A DNA stretch of 64,000 bases from Variovorax paradoxus (GTDB lineage: Bacteria > Pseudomonadota > Gammaproteobacteria > Burkholderiales > Burkholderiaceae_C). The DNA lies in NCBI RefSeq assembly GCF_009755665.1, contig NZ_CP046622.1, forward strand, positions 3,596,001 through 3,660,000, written 5' to 3'. Below, one piece after another: positions 51,050 through 60,024 of this stretch. Below the pieces are notes generated by a model. It made no database searches and was not told the DNA's origin. It was given only the letters and a program-made list of their open reading frames with translations. The translations under genes were made by a program, and so were the position numbers. Positions within the stretch are counted from its first letter, which is position 1. Every line of letters begins with the position of its first letter.

Positions 51050-52519
51050 ATGCCGTCTTCCACCGACTACGAGTCGATGTTCGAGTTTGCGCCCATGTCG
51101 CTCTGGATCGAAGACTACAGCGGGCTGCGCCGGCTGTTCGAATCGTGGCGCGGCGCGGGGGTGGTGGATCTGGTGGCGCACCTGAATGCCGAGCCGAGCC
51201 GGGTGAGCGAATGCATGGCGCAACTGCGGGTGTTGAGCGTCAACCAGAGCACGCTCAGCCTCTTTGGTGCGCAAAGCCAGGCCGAGCTGCTCTCGCGGCT
51301 GGACAGCGTCTTTCGCGACGACATGACCGCGCCCGTGATCTATGAGCTGGACCAGCTCTGGCGTGGAAATCTCTGCTTCGACAACCAGACGGTGAACTAT
51401 GCGCTCGACGGCCGAAGGCTCGATGTGCACGTGCGGGTGCAGGTACTGCCCGGCTACGAAGCATCCTGGGACCGTGTGCTGGTGTCGCTCGACGACATTA
51501 CCGCGCGCGTGCGCGCCGAACAGCTGCGCCTGGAAAGCGAACGCTATGCGCGCGAACTGTTCGAACGCTCGCCCGTTTCCTTGTGGGTGGAAGACTTCAG
51601 CGCGGTGAAGGTCCTGCTCGACGACATACGAAAACGCGGCATCAGCGACTTCACGACTTTCATCAAGGTGCACCCGGAGTTCGTCACCCGCTGCATGCGC
51701 GAGATCCGCGTGATCGACGTGAACCGCGAAACCCTGCGCATGTTCGGAGCGGCCGACAAGGGCACGCTGCTGGACAACCTCTCGGACATCTTCCGCGACG
51801 AGATGCAGGACTCCTTCGCCGAGCAGTTGCTGGACCTCTGGAACGGCAAGCTGCTGCAGCAGCGAGAGGTAATCAACTACGCACTGACGGGCGACCTGCT
51901 GAACATCCACATGCAGTTTGCGGTGCTCGAAGACCAGCTCGCCACATGGGACCTGGTGCTGGTATCGCTCATCGACATCACCGCCCGCAAAAAGGCCGAG
52001 GCCTACCTCGAGTACCTGGGCAAGCACGACGTGCTGACCCAATTGCGCAACCGCACCTTCTTCACGGAAGAAGTGAACCGGCTGACGCGCAAGGGGCCAT
52101 GGCCGGTGTCGGTGCTGGTGATCGACATGAACGGATTGAAGCCCGTCAACGACGAAGAAGGACACGCCGCCGGCGATGCACTGCTCAGGCGCGTGGGCGA
52201 GGTGCTGAGCAAGGCCGTCGATGAGCCCGGCTGGCCGGCGCGCATCGGCGGCGACGAATTTGCCGTCGTCCTCCCCAAGACGGACGAGCGCGGAGCGGAG
52301 GCGATGCGCGACCGCATTGCCTCGATGGTCGAATTGAACAACCAGTTCTACGCCGGGCAGAGCGGACGGATGCTGAACCTTGCAATGGGCGTCGCAACCT
52401 GCGAGGCCGGCGACCAACTCGACGCGGCCCTGCAGCGCGCGGACCGTGCAATGTACGAGGAGAAGGCCCTCTACTACCGCGAAAGCAAGGCCGACCGCCG
52501 AGGCGACCAGGCGCGGTGA
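51050..52519 (+). CDS. Diguanylate cyclase with duplicated PAS-like sensor
   Basis: 489 aa. CAGGAG precedes ATG 51050. Residues about 10-160 and 170-320 are two copies of one unit: MSLWIEDYSGLRRLF aligns with VSLWVEDFSAVKVLL, LSVNQSTLSLFGA with IDVNRETLRMFGA, and VLVSLDDITAR with VLVSLIDITAR. Each ends like a PAS domain joined by a short helix. The C-terminal GGDEF domain has an intact ARIGGDEFAVV and NDEEGHAAGD, so c-di-GMP synthesis is expected. No RxxD inhibitory site is seen five residues before GGDEF. No membrane helix. Convergent with the YaiO/glycosyltransferase pair. Confidence 0.88.
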   Translation: MPSSTDYESMFEFAPMSLWIEDYSGLRRLFESWRGAGVVDLVAHLNAEPSRVSECMAQLRVLSVNQSTLSLFGAQSQAELLSRLDSVFRDDMTAPVIYELDQLWRGNLCFDNQTVNYALDGRRLDVHVRVQVLPGYEASWDRVLVSLDDITARVRAEQLRLESERYARELFERSPVSLWVEDFSAVKVLLDDIRKRGISDFTTFIKVHPEFVTRCMREIRVIDVNRETLRMFGAADKGTLLDNLSDIFRDEMQDSFAEQLLDLWNGKLLQQREVINYALTGDLLNIHMQFAVLEDQLATWDLVLVSLIDITARKKAEAYLEYLGKHDVLTQLRNRTFFTEEVNRLTRKGPWPVSVLVIDMNGLKPVNDEEGHAAGDALLRRVGEVLSKAVDEPGWPARIGGDEFAVVLPKTDERGAEAMRDRIASMVELNNQFYAGQSGRMLNLAMGVATCEAGDQLDAALQRADRAMYEEKALYYRESKADRRGDQAR

Positions 52520-52537
52520 AGAAGCGGCCCCTGCATC

Positions 52538-53494
52538 CTAGAAAAGGATGATCCACTCGCCGCGTATGTACCGGTACTGGTAGCTGGGCCCCGAAAAGGT
52601 GGTGCTGCGGCTGTAGCCGGCATTGAAGCGAAACACTTGCGATCCCCTCACAGGGCTCTGCAAGCTCACGTCCAGCAGTCTCGTGGGTTGGCTCAGGTCG
52701 TGGTTGATCTTCTCGTTGCCCAGCCCGGCCGTTACCGCCGCGGTCCAGCCCTGAAAACGCTGCCGCCAGCCGACCGCCAGCATCGATTCGCTGTAGCTCT
52801 TCGGATTGAAGTAGGCCCTGTCGACATCCTCGTGGGTGCTGCGGTACGTGCGGTAGCGCGCTTGCAGGGTCAGCCCCAAGTCGAGCGAGGGTTGGTAGAT
52901 GACGCGGATGCGCCCGTGGTCCCGACGATTGCCGTCGGAGAAGTACTGCTGCGCCAGCAGCCCCACCAGCGTGACATGGCTTCCCAAGCCTTGGTCGACC
53001 GCAACACCGACGAATGAAAAATCGATTCCGCGGTCGAGGGCCTTGGGCGTTTCCACCCAGTCGCGCGTGACGAGAAACTCCACCGCCGTGCTTTTTGTCG
53101 GCGCGATGCGGTAGCTTCCGTCGAGCGTCAGCAGCGTATGGCCGCCCTGCTCGAACACGCCGGCCTCCATCTGTCCGCCATTGGCCGTTCTGGTTTCAAT
53201 TGAACGCGCGAGGAACGAGACTTTTTTTCCTGCCCTTCGCCAGTTGTCTTGCTGGTACCTGTAGTCGCCGAGCCGGAACCCGAGGTAGCGGTCGGCGTTT
53301 TCAAAAGCGGGAAAAAACTCGACCGAAATCCGGCGGGATTCGAAGTTGTCGCTGTCGCTGGTCAGCATGGCTTCCGTCCCGAAAGCCATGCCGGAAGTTT
53401 TTCTCTCGGCCGCTTCTTCCTGCGCATGGCAGGAAGCACTCAACACCATGAGGCCCGAAATGGCGGCCGCTGCATATGCCGGCGTGCTGGTCAT
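52538..53494 (-). CDS. YaiO-family outer-membrane beta-barrel protein
   Basis: 318 aa. Signal peptide to about residue 25 (LMVLSASCHAQ). The rest is a series of alternating beta strands typical of a barrel (RYLGFRLGDYRYQQDNWRRA, GLTLQARYRTYRSTHEDV) and ends with a terminal aromatic (EWIILF), as outer-membrane proteins do. The YaiO family is linked to polysaccharide genes. The start overlaps the stop of the glycosyltransferase gene (ATGA), so the pair are coupled. Probably exports or anchors the polysaccharide. Confidence 0.8.
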   Translation of the reverse strand: MTSTPAYAAAAISGLMVLSASCHAQEEAAERKTSGMAFGTEAMLTSDSDNFESRRISVEFFPAFENADRYLGFRLGDYRYQQDNWRRAGKKVSFLARSIETRTANGGQMEAGVFEQGGHTLLTLDGSYRIAPTKSTAVEFLVTRDWVETPKALDRGIDFSFVGVAVDQGLGSHVTLVGLLAQQYFSDGNRRDHGRIRVIYQPSLDLGLTLQARYRTYRSTHEDVDRAYFNPKSYSESMLAVGWRQRFQGWTAAVTAGLGNEKINHDLSQPTRLLDVSLQSPVRGSQVFRFNAGYSRSTTFSGPSYQYRYIRGEWIILF

Positions 53495-54828
53495 TTGGTG
53501 CCCCAGGCTTTGGGCTTTCGGAACAGTTCGTCCAGATAGCCGAGCACGCTGGCGGGTTGCAGAAGCAAGCTGTACAGCAGCACGTAGACAAAAAACCCTT
53601 GAATATTTTTTCGTACGACCAAGCCGGTTTTCTTGAACATCCGGCGCTCGATCGAAAACATGAGGAAACTCAGCGCAAACGCCGCCGGAATCAATGCCAA
53701 GGTCATTGGCCCCACGATCCAGTAATAGCCAAACAAGGCAAATATTATTCCGGGAATGAAGCCAATGGTGAATGCCAGGTCCAGCCACGGGAACAACAGG
53801 TTCCAGTGAATGAAAAAAGTCGACAGCCGCATCTTGAAAAGAATGCGGGGGTGTTTGACAAAGGCCTCCGTCATGCCCCGCGCCCAACGCTGGCGCTGCT
53901 TGACCAACTGCCTGAGGGTACTGGGCACATTGGTGAAGAGGCACGCGTCCTCGCAGTGCCCCACCCTGTACCCGGCATTCAGGAGCGCCCATGTGAGCAC
54001 GATGTCTTCCCCCACGCACTCGGGCCATCCGCCAACCTCGGTCAGCGCGGCCCGGTCGTAGACGGAAAATGCGCCTTGCGCAACCAGGGTGCCCTGGAAC
54101 AGCGACTGCACTCGCTTGACTGCGGAAATACCGTGAAAGTAGTCCCACTCCTGGCAACGGGTAATCCAGTTCTGCCGCGAGTTTCGAACCAGGATTTTTC
54201 CGGCAACGGCGCGCGTATTGGACGGGTCGGCGTGATAGCGCTCGACAATGCTGGCGAGCGCGCCGCGGTACAAGAAAGAATCAGCGTCGACGGTCACGAC
54301 CAGATCGTGCAGAACCTCCTTGAACCCGATATTCAGGGCGCGTGCCTTGCCGCCGTTCTTTTTCAGGTCGACAAAGCTGAGCCAGCCATACCGCTCCAGG
54401 GCGCGCCGGACCACCTGCGCAGTGCCATCCGCCGAGCCGTCATTGATCACGATGACCTGCAATTCGCCCGGGTACTTCTGCTGATCAATGCTGACCAGCG
54501 TCTCGTCGATGGAAGCTTCTTCGTTGTACGCGGCAATCAATATGGATATTGGCGGATAAACCGGCAACGGGCGATGAGGCGGCCTTTTATCCAGAACGAG
54601 GCTGATGGCCATGAACGCATTCATGAAGCCCGGAATGATGGCAATGCCATACACCAGGAAAATGGCGAAAGCGGTGCCTACATAGCTTTTCAGATCGGCC
54701 AGCCACGGGCCGGCGGCCCAGATCGAAAACCCCATCCACGCGATCGCCCCGATCAATGCGATCAGAAATTTAGCTGACACTGGCAGATAAATTGCCGAAC
54801 GCTTCGCCTCTCGGCCATCTACTTTCAT
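53491..54828 (-). CDS. Processive family 2 glycosyltransferase (PgaC/YaiP-like)
   Basis: 445 aa. The start at 54828 is preferred over 54834 because GAGGA then sits 5 nt upstream. Two N-terminal membrane helices, a GT-A domain (SILIAAYNEEASIDETL, VTVDADSF as the DxD-type site, CVGEDIVLTW as catalytic base region), and KQRQRWARGMTEAF, the QxxRW motif of processive synthases; three or four C-terminal helices follow. It polymerises a beta-linked polysaccharide across the inner membrane. No PilZ domain. Base composition here is lower in GC than around it, notably over the C-terminal helices, which may mean transfer. Confidence 0.88.
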   Translation of the reverse strand: MKVDGREAKRSAIYLPVSAKFLIALIGAIAWMGFSIWAAGPWLADLKSYVGTAFAIFLVYGIAIIPGFMNAFMAISLVLDKRPPHRPLPVYPPISILIAAYNEEASIDETLVSIDQQKYPGELQVIVINDGSADGTAQVVRRALERYGWLSFVDLKKNGGKARALNIGFKEVLHDLVVTVDADSFLYRGALASIVERYHADPSNTRAVAGKILVRNSRQNWITRCQEWDYFHGISAVKRVQSLFQGTLVAQGAFSVYDRAALTEVGGWPECVGEDIVLTWALLNAGYRVGHCEDACLFTNVPSTLRQLVKQRQRWARGMTEAFVKHPRILFKMRLSTFFIHWNLLFPWLDLAFTIGFIPGIIFALFGYYWIVGPMTLALIPAAFALSFLMFSIERRMFKKTGLVVRKNIQGFFVYVLLYSLLLQPASVLGYLDELFRKPKAWGTK

Positions 54829-54962
54829 GTGCATCCTCGGGGGTCACAAGAATGTAACGTCCCAAGAACGCGCCGAACAGTTTGTTTACATTTTTTCGAT
54901 GCGCGCCAACAACTGCGGGCGGCGGGCAACCCACTCCTTGCGACGGCGGCGGCGCAGCACAG

Positions 54963-55544
54963 TCATGCGGTGTGCTGTGAACCGGGCCTGCCTTTGGACT
55001 GCCGAAACAAGATGACAAGCCCGGAGATCAGGAAGTACACAGCGCCGACCGCCGCATAGCCGCCAAAGGTCTGCACAACAGGCGCAGCACTGCCTTGCTG
55101 TGCCACAAAAAATCCTCCGGCCAGTGCAGACTGCGCCCCGCTCAACATCATCACCCACTGCCCTTGATCGCCTTTGCGACGACGGATGGCCGTCGCCAGC
55201 TGAAGCAGCCCTGCAACGATGGCCCAGCCCCCGAAGATCGCCAAAATGATCTGGAGCTTGAGCGCGAGCGAAACCATCACTGCAACGGTGACCAGTCCGC
55301 TCATCCAGGCATTCAGGATCTGGGTGGGATTGAGCTTTGCGCCTCCCGTCATCCTCGCATCCAGCAGGTTTGCGAGCGCATCCCACGCGGGATAGACGAT
55401 CAGCAGGCCGCTTGCGAGTACGGGGGACTCCTTCGCCAAGGTGAACGCCAACGCGACCCATGCGAACGAGAAGGCGGCGCGAATGAAGTAGAGCTTGCGC
55501 AGCCACGCGGCTCGCTGGGCAGGGGATTGGTTGGTATTGGACAT
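54963..55544 (-). CDS. DUF308-type integral membrane protein
   Basis: 193 aa with about six hydrophobic helices arranged in pairs (FIRAAFSFAWVALAFTLA, LLIVYPAWDALANLLDARM, IILAIFGGWAIVAGLLQLAT, YFLISGLVILFR). The pattern fits the HdeD/DUF308 family of small membrane proteins of unknown function. The polar N-terminus MSNTNQSPAQRAAWLRKLYF has no signal cleavage. It lies alone between the glycosyltransferase gene and the divergent HD/LuxR gene. Confidence 0.7.
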   Translation of the reverse strand: MSNTNQSPAQRAAWLRKLYFIRAAFSFAWVALAFTLAKESPVLASGLLIVYPAWDALANLLDARMTGGAKLNPTQILNAWMSGLVTVAVMVSLALKLQIILAIFGGWAIVAGLLQLATAIRRRKGDQGQWVMMLSGAQSALAGGFFVAQQGSAAPVVQTFGGYAAVGAVYFLISGLVILFRQSKGRPGSQHTA

Positions 55545-55712
55545 GCATTGGCGGTGAAGACCGCAAGATCAGGTTGGAAGGTCGGAGCCCCTTCAGCGGA
55601 GCCGTTGCAGGAGATTCTGTTTCGACGGCACCAGGCGTGCTATCGGTCGAATGACCGACAAGCCCGCAAGAAAAGCAACTGTGCGATGCTGGGCTTTTGC
55701 CCCAGCCGCTTC

Positions 55713-57191
55713 ATGTCCGACGACACAACCATTGCCGTTTTCGATGCGGTTCGCGCGCTTGCTTTCATTGGCGACCTGAGCATGGGCCAGCCGACGGACC
55801 ATTCGCTGCGAACCGCCTATCTCGCCGGACTGATCGCGGCGCAGGTCCGCTGCGACCCATCGCAGGTCGAGGCCGCCCGGCACGTCGCGCTGCTGCGCTG
55901 GTCGGGGTGCACGGCCAATGCCCAGGAGTTCGCTGACTTCATGGAAGACGACGTGCAAGGTCGAAGCGCCCTTCTTGCATCGCAAAAGCCGCGAAGGGCG
56001 CAGCAGCAGCCTCGCAGCGTGCCCATCCCCGACGGCATGCTCGCCATGGCCAATATCCATTGCGAAATCGCCGGCGACATAGCAAGCACGCTCGGCTTGA
56101 GCGCCGGCACCGAAGCGGCGCTGCGCAACATTTTCGAAACCTACGACGGCGGCGGCGTGCCCGGCCTTCTGCAAGGCAACGACGTGCCGCTTGCGACGTA
56201 TGTGGTGGCTCTGGCGAGCGACATCGAGATTTTCAGCCGCCTTTACGGGCTCGACGAAGCGCTCGCTCTGGCCCGCGGACGCGCGAACAGCGTCTATCCC
56301 GGCTTCCTTGTCGAGGCCAGCGCACCACATGTCTCGACGTGGATGAAGACGATGGATAGCACTCCCCCACCATGGACCGACGTTGCCGACCAGCCCGCTT
56401 CGATGCTTCGGCGCGTCGGGCTGGAGCTCGTGGGCGACGTGATCGATCTCAAGCTTCCGTGGATGACGGGTTACTCGCGTCGCGTGGCTCAGCTGGCGCG
56501 CGACTGCAGCGTGCGTGCCGGCCTGGACGAGCTCTCATGCCACCGCACGTACAAGGCCGGATTGATCCACGGCATTGGGCGCGCATCCGTGCCCAACGCC
56601 ATCTGGAACGCGCCTGAACCGCTGCCTGCCTCGTCCCTGGAACGCCTGCGGCTCGTGCCGTACTGGACTTCCCGCGCCGCCGGACAAATCGATGGACTCG
56701 CGCTCGAAGCAGAAATCGCATCCTTCGCCTTCGAACGGCGCGATGGCTCCGGCCATTTCCGCGGCCGATCGGGCGCGGCGATGCCGCAGGAAGGGCAATT
56801 CGTCGCCGCAGCAGAGCAGTGGGTTTCTCTTCGAACCCGCCGTCCGTGGCGAGAGGCGTTCACCGAAGCAGAGGCGCTCGATCGCATGAAAGAGGAGGTC
56901 GAGGCGGGCCGGTTCGACCAGGGAGTCGTCGATGCGTTGCTCGCCAGTGTCCTGTCGCCTGCGTCGGCGAAGCCCGTGGGAGCTGCGGCGCGCAGCGAGC
57001 AGCCTCTGTCGGAGCGCGAACTGGAGGTTTTGCGCTGCATCAGCCGCGGCGACAACACCAAGCAGGTTGCTCGTGCGCTGGGCATCAGCCCGCGCACGGT
57101 GCGAACGCATGTCGAACGCCTGTTCCTCAAGCTCGAATGTTCGACGCGAGCGGCGGCGACGTTGAAGGCGGCGACCAGAGGGCTTATTTGA
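55713..57191 (+). CDS. Degenerate HD-GYP-like protein with LuxR-type HTH
   Basis: 492 aa from ATG 55713 (MSDDTTIAVFDAVRALAF); 55686 is an alternative and neither has a strong ribosome site. The N-terminal part holds HSLRTAYLAGLIAA and IFETYDGGGVP. A second block has AGLIHGIGRASVPN, FERRDGSGHFRG and FDQGVVDALLAS, which follow the layout of HD-GYP phosphodiesterases but with HD changed to HG and GYP to GHF. The C-terminal 65 residues are a LuxR helix-turn-helix (LSERELEVLRCISRGDNTKQ and ISPRTVRTHVERLFLKLE). Catalysis is doubtful; it is more likely a ligand-controlled regulator. Overlaps the convergent NmrA-like gene by 8 bp. Confidence 0.82.
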   Translation: MSDDTTIAVFDAVRALAFIGDLSMGQPTDHSLRTAYLAGLIAAQVRCDPSQVEAARHVALLRWSGCTANAQEFADFMEDDVQGRSALLASQKPRRAQQQPRSVPIPDGMLAMANIHCEIAGDIASTLGLSAGTEAALRNIFETYDGGGVPGLLQGNDVPLATYVVALASDIEIFSRLYGLDEALALARGRANSVYPGFLVEASAPHVSTWMKTMDSTPPPWTDVADQPASMLRRVGLELVGDVIDLKLPWMTGYSRRVAQLARDCSVRAGLDELSCHRTYKAGLIHGIGRASVPNAIWNAPEPLPASSLERLRLVPYWTSRAAGQIDGLALEAEIASFAFERRDGSGHFRGRSGAAMPQEGQFVAAAEQWVSLRTRRPWREAFTEAEALDRMKEEVEAGRFDQGVVDALLASVLSPASAKPVGAAARSEQPLSERELEVLRCISRGDNTKQVARALGISPRTVRTHVERLFLKLECSTRAAATLKAATRGLI

Positions 57192-58077
57192 CCGGGCTTG
57201 GGGCAGGCTGCGATGCAGCAATCGCCTCCTTGACGAAGTCACCGTACTTGCGCAGCGGATGCCCGATGACCGCCTGCAGGCGTTCCACTGCGCCGTCTGC
57301 ACCGTGCATGCCGAACTCCTGAATCCCGGCCATCATCAGGCGCATGTCGTAGGCAAGCCATGACGGCCCCTGCCCTGCCATCTGCGCTTCGAAGGCGGCC
57401 ACGTCATCGCCGCCGTAAGCCACGTCACGGCCGAGCGCGGCACTCCAGATCTTGGCCACCGACTCTCCTGTCAGCAGCTCGGGCCCGACCAGTTCCAGCG
57501 TCGTGCGCGGCAGCGGCGCGGGCGCGCCATCGCGGCGCAGCAGTTCGGCGACGGCAGCATCCGCAATGTCTCGCGCGTCGATCATTGCGACGCCAGTGGA
57601 ACCGATCGGCATCGGATAAACGCCGTAGCCCTGGATCACCTGCTGGACCATGCGCTCGTTCTGCATGAAGTAGGCCGGCCGAAGGATGGCCGCCGGAATG
57701 CCGAGGCTTTCGATCATTCGCTCGACCGTGTGCTTGCCGGTGAAGTGCGGCACGTTGGTGAACTTGTCCGCATGGATGACGGAGAGGTAGACGACGCGCT
57801 CGATGCCGGCCTCGCGTGCCAGGTTCAGCGCGACCAGGGCCTGCGTCACTTCATCGGGCGTGACGGCGTTCAGCAGAAACAGCGTGCGCACCGACGACAG
57901 CGCCGCGCGCAATGAGGGCACGTCGGTCAGGTCGCCGACGACCTCCTTGACGCCCGCCGGAAAGCTTTGCTTTCCGGGTGCGCGAACGAACGCGCTGACT
58001 TGGGCGCCGGCGCTGGCCAGGCCTTGGACGACGAGGGAACCGATGGTGCCGGTGGCACCGATGACGAGAATGCTCAT
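57184..58077 (-). CDS. NmrA-like NAD(P)-binding protein
   Basis: 297 aa atypical SDR. N-terminal ILVIGATGTIGSLVVQGLAS is the dinucleotide-binding loop (GxxGxxG); FVRAPGKQSFP, VYLSVIHADKFTNVPHFTGK and ILRPAYFMQNERMV follow the NmrA/NADP-sensor branch. A YxxxK pair is not evident (HFTGKHTVE stands in that place), so it may be a redox sensor or an isoflavone-reductase-like enzyme. Thirty-seven bp after the quinone oxidoreductase gene on the same strand, so co-transcribed with it. Confidence 0.85.
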   Translation of the reverse strand: MSILVIGATGTIGSLVVQGLASAGAQVSAFVRAPGKQSFPAGVKEVVGDLTDVPSLRAALSSVRTLFLLNAVTPDEVTQALVALNLAREAGIERVVYLSVIHADKFTNVPHFTGKHTVERMIESLGIPAAILRPAYFMQNERMVQQVIQGYGVYPMPIGSTGVAMIDARDIADAAVAELLRRDGAPAPLPRTTLELVGPELLTGESVAKIWSAALGRDVAYGGDDVAAFEAQMAGQGPSWLAYDMRLMMAGIQEFGMHGADGAVERLQAVIGHPLRKYGDFVKEAIAASQPAPSPVK

Positions 58078-58114
58078 GAAAATCTCCAGAAGGTTAGAGG
58101 GGTAAAAAGATTGA

Positions 58115-59044
58115 TCAGCGCGAGAAGTCCGCGACCACCTTGCCGATGCGGGAGTCGGTGCGGTTGCGTTCGATGGCCGCTGGAATGTCGGCGAAGCCCA
58201 CGGCTTCGCCGAGCTTCGAGACCAGCGTGCCTTGGGCGATCTCCGCCGCCAGCCGTTCCAGCAGGGCGGTGTCCGGCTTGTTCATGAACCACAGGCCGCG
58301 GCGGCCGGGCGGCGTGCGTGCAAGGATGTCGGGCGACGAGGTGCCGACGATCGCGCCCTCCTTCTTCAGCACCTGCCAAGAGCGTTCGAGCACTTCGCCG
58401 CCGACATAGTCGAGCACCAGGTCGATGTCCCGCGCGACCGACTCGAAGCGTTGGGCCCGGTAGTCGATGACGTGGTCCGCGCCCAGGCTGCGCACGTGGT
58501 CGAGGTGCGCGGCCGACGCGGTTGCGAACACTTCAGCGCCCGCCCGCTTGGCGTATTGCACGGCATAGCCGCCCAGCCCTCCCGCTGCACCGTGGATCAG
58601 GATTCGCTGGCCTGTGCCAATCGGGCCCGCATGGTGCAGGCTCTGCCAAGCTGCCACGGACGCCACCGGGATGGCGGCCGCATGAACGTCGTCCAGCCCT
58701 TGCGGCGTACGCACCAGGTTCACCTCGTCGACCGCCACGAACTCGGCATAGGCACCCAGCCCGCCAAGCGGCCCCATGACGCGGTCACCCGCACGAAAGC
58801 GCGACGCGCCGGGGCCGACCGCCTCGACGACACCCGCAAGCTCGATACCCAGCACCGCGGGCAGTTGCAGCGGGAAAGCCTGCTGGACCAGGCCGTCACG
58901 AACTTTCCAGTCGATGCCGTTCACGCCGGCGGCCCGAACGCGAACCAGAACCTGGCCCTGCCCTGCCACGGGCCTGGCGATCTCGGCGACCTCGGCAGGA
59001 CTGCCATAGGCCCGGATCAGCACAGCACGTTGAGTGGTGGTCAT
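58115..59044 (-). CDS. Zinc-independent medium-chain NADP oxidoreductase (quinone reductase-like)
   Basis: 309 aa. The start at 59044 is preceded by AGAGGAAATTGAA. GroES-like N-terminal domain (VRVRAAGVNGIDWKVRDGL) and a Rossmann domain with ILIHGAAGGLGGYAVQYAKR; no zinc-ligand Cys cluster, so it belongs with quinone oxidoreductases (QOR/MDR). It reduces quinones or enones with NADPH. It diverges from a LysR gene at 59149 that probably controls this and the NmrA-like gene. Confidence 0.88.
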   Translation of the reverse strand: MTTTQRAVLIRAYGSPAEVAEIARPVAGQGQVLVRVRAAGVNGIDWKVRDGLVQQAFPLQLPAVLGIELAGVVEAVGPGASRFRAGDRVMGPLGGLGAYAEFVAVDEVNLVRTPQGLDDVHAAAIPVASVAAWQSLHHAGPIGTGQRILIHGAAGGLGGYAVQYAKRAGAEVFATASAAHLDHVRSLGADHVIDYRAQRFESVARDIDLVLDYVGGEVLERSWQVLKKEGAIVGTSSPDILARTPPGRRGLWFMNKPDTALLERLAAEIAQGTLVSKLGEAVGFADIPAAIERNRTDSRIGKVVADFSR

Positions 59045-59148
59045 TTCAATTTCCTCTTTTCGAAGTTGCGATGAGGAGAAGATAGGTCGTTGCATTAGTA
59101 AAACAAAGACTCGAAAATGAAGACACCTCGTCTCAATTTCGAAACACC

Positions 59149-60024
59149 ATGGACCTGAACGCACTGAGCGACTTCGCGCTCGTCGCAACGAACGGCGGCC
59201 TCGGAAAAGCAAGCCGCGCCAGCGGCAGATCGAAGGCCACGCTGTCCCGGCGCATCGCGGATCTGGAAGAGCAGCTCGGCGTGCGGCTCATCGAGCGCAG
59301 CGCCCGCGGGCTCAAGCTCACGGAAGCCGGCCAGTTGCTGATGGACCGCACCGAAGGGCCGATGCACGAGGTGGCCGACGCCATGACTTCCGCGCGTGAA
59401 GGCTTGTCGGTACCGCGCGGGCGCTTGCGTATCGCTTCGCCGGTGCTGTTCTCGCAGCTTGCGATGGGCCGCATCTCCGCCGGGTTCTGCTCGGCCTACC
59501 CTGAGGTGACGTGCGAGGTGGTGGCGGACGATCGCCTGGTCGATCTCGTCGAAGAGCAGTTCGACGCCGCGATCCGGATCAATCCGAGCCCCGACAGCAG
59601 CCTCGTGGGCCGGTGCTTCGCCAAGGACCGGTTGGTGGTGGTGGCCGCGCCTTCCGTGCCGGTGCCAAAGCCAGGCATGGCCGGCGCCGTTCCCGGCATC
59701 GTTTCAACAAACTTTCAAGGCGGAAACTGGACGCTCGACGACGGGCGCCTTGTGATCGAGCCGATTCCAAGGCTGAGGCTTTCCTCGTTCCTGATGATCC
59801 GCGACGCTGCGGTCGCGGGCGCAGGCGCCGCCCTCATACCGCAGTCCATCGCGTGGACCCAACTGACGCGCGGAGAACTGGTTCAGTGGGGCGTGGTGTC
59901 GGGTGTGGAGGTAGGGCTCTGGGTGCTGCATACATCCAGGCGGCTTCCCGCGCCGAAGGTGCGAGCGTTCGTCGAATTCATGTGCGAGCAATATCCGCAG
60001 GAGTCGCTCGTGCTGAACGGCTAG
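59149..60024 (+). CDS. LysR-family transcriptional regulator
   Basis: 291 aa. Helix-turn-helix at about residues 1-60, with GKASRASGRSKATLSRRIAD. The effector domain (LRIASPVLFSQLAMGRISAG) follows, and AGAGAALIPQSIAW is near residue 225. Divergent from the quinone reductase/NmrA pair by 104 bp. Its stop overlaps that of the convergent TetR gene by 4 bp. Confidence 0.88.
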   Translation: MDLNALSDFALVATNGGLGKASRASGRSKATLSRRIADLEEQLGVRLIERSARGLKLTEAGQLLMDRTEGPMHEVADAMTSAREGLSVPRGRLRIASPVLFSQLAMGRISAGFCSAYPEVTCEVVADDRLVDLVEEQFDAAIRINPSPDSSLVGRCFAKDRLVVVAAPSVPVPKPGMAGAVPGIVSTNFQGGNWTLDDGRLVIEPIPRLRLSSFLMIRDAAVAGAGAALIPQSIAWTQLTRGELVQWGVVSGVEVGLWVLHTSRRLPAPKVRAFVEFMCEQYPQESLVLNG

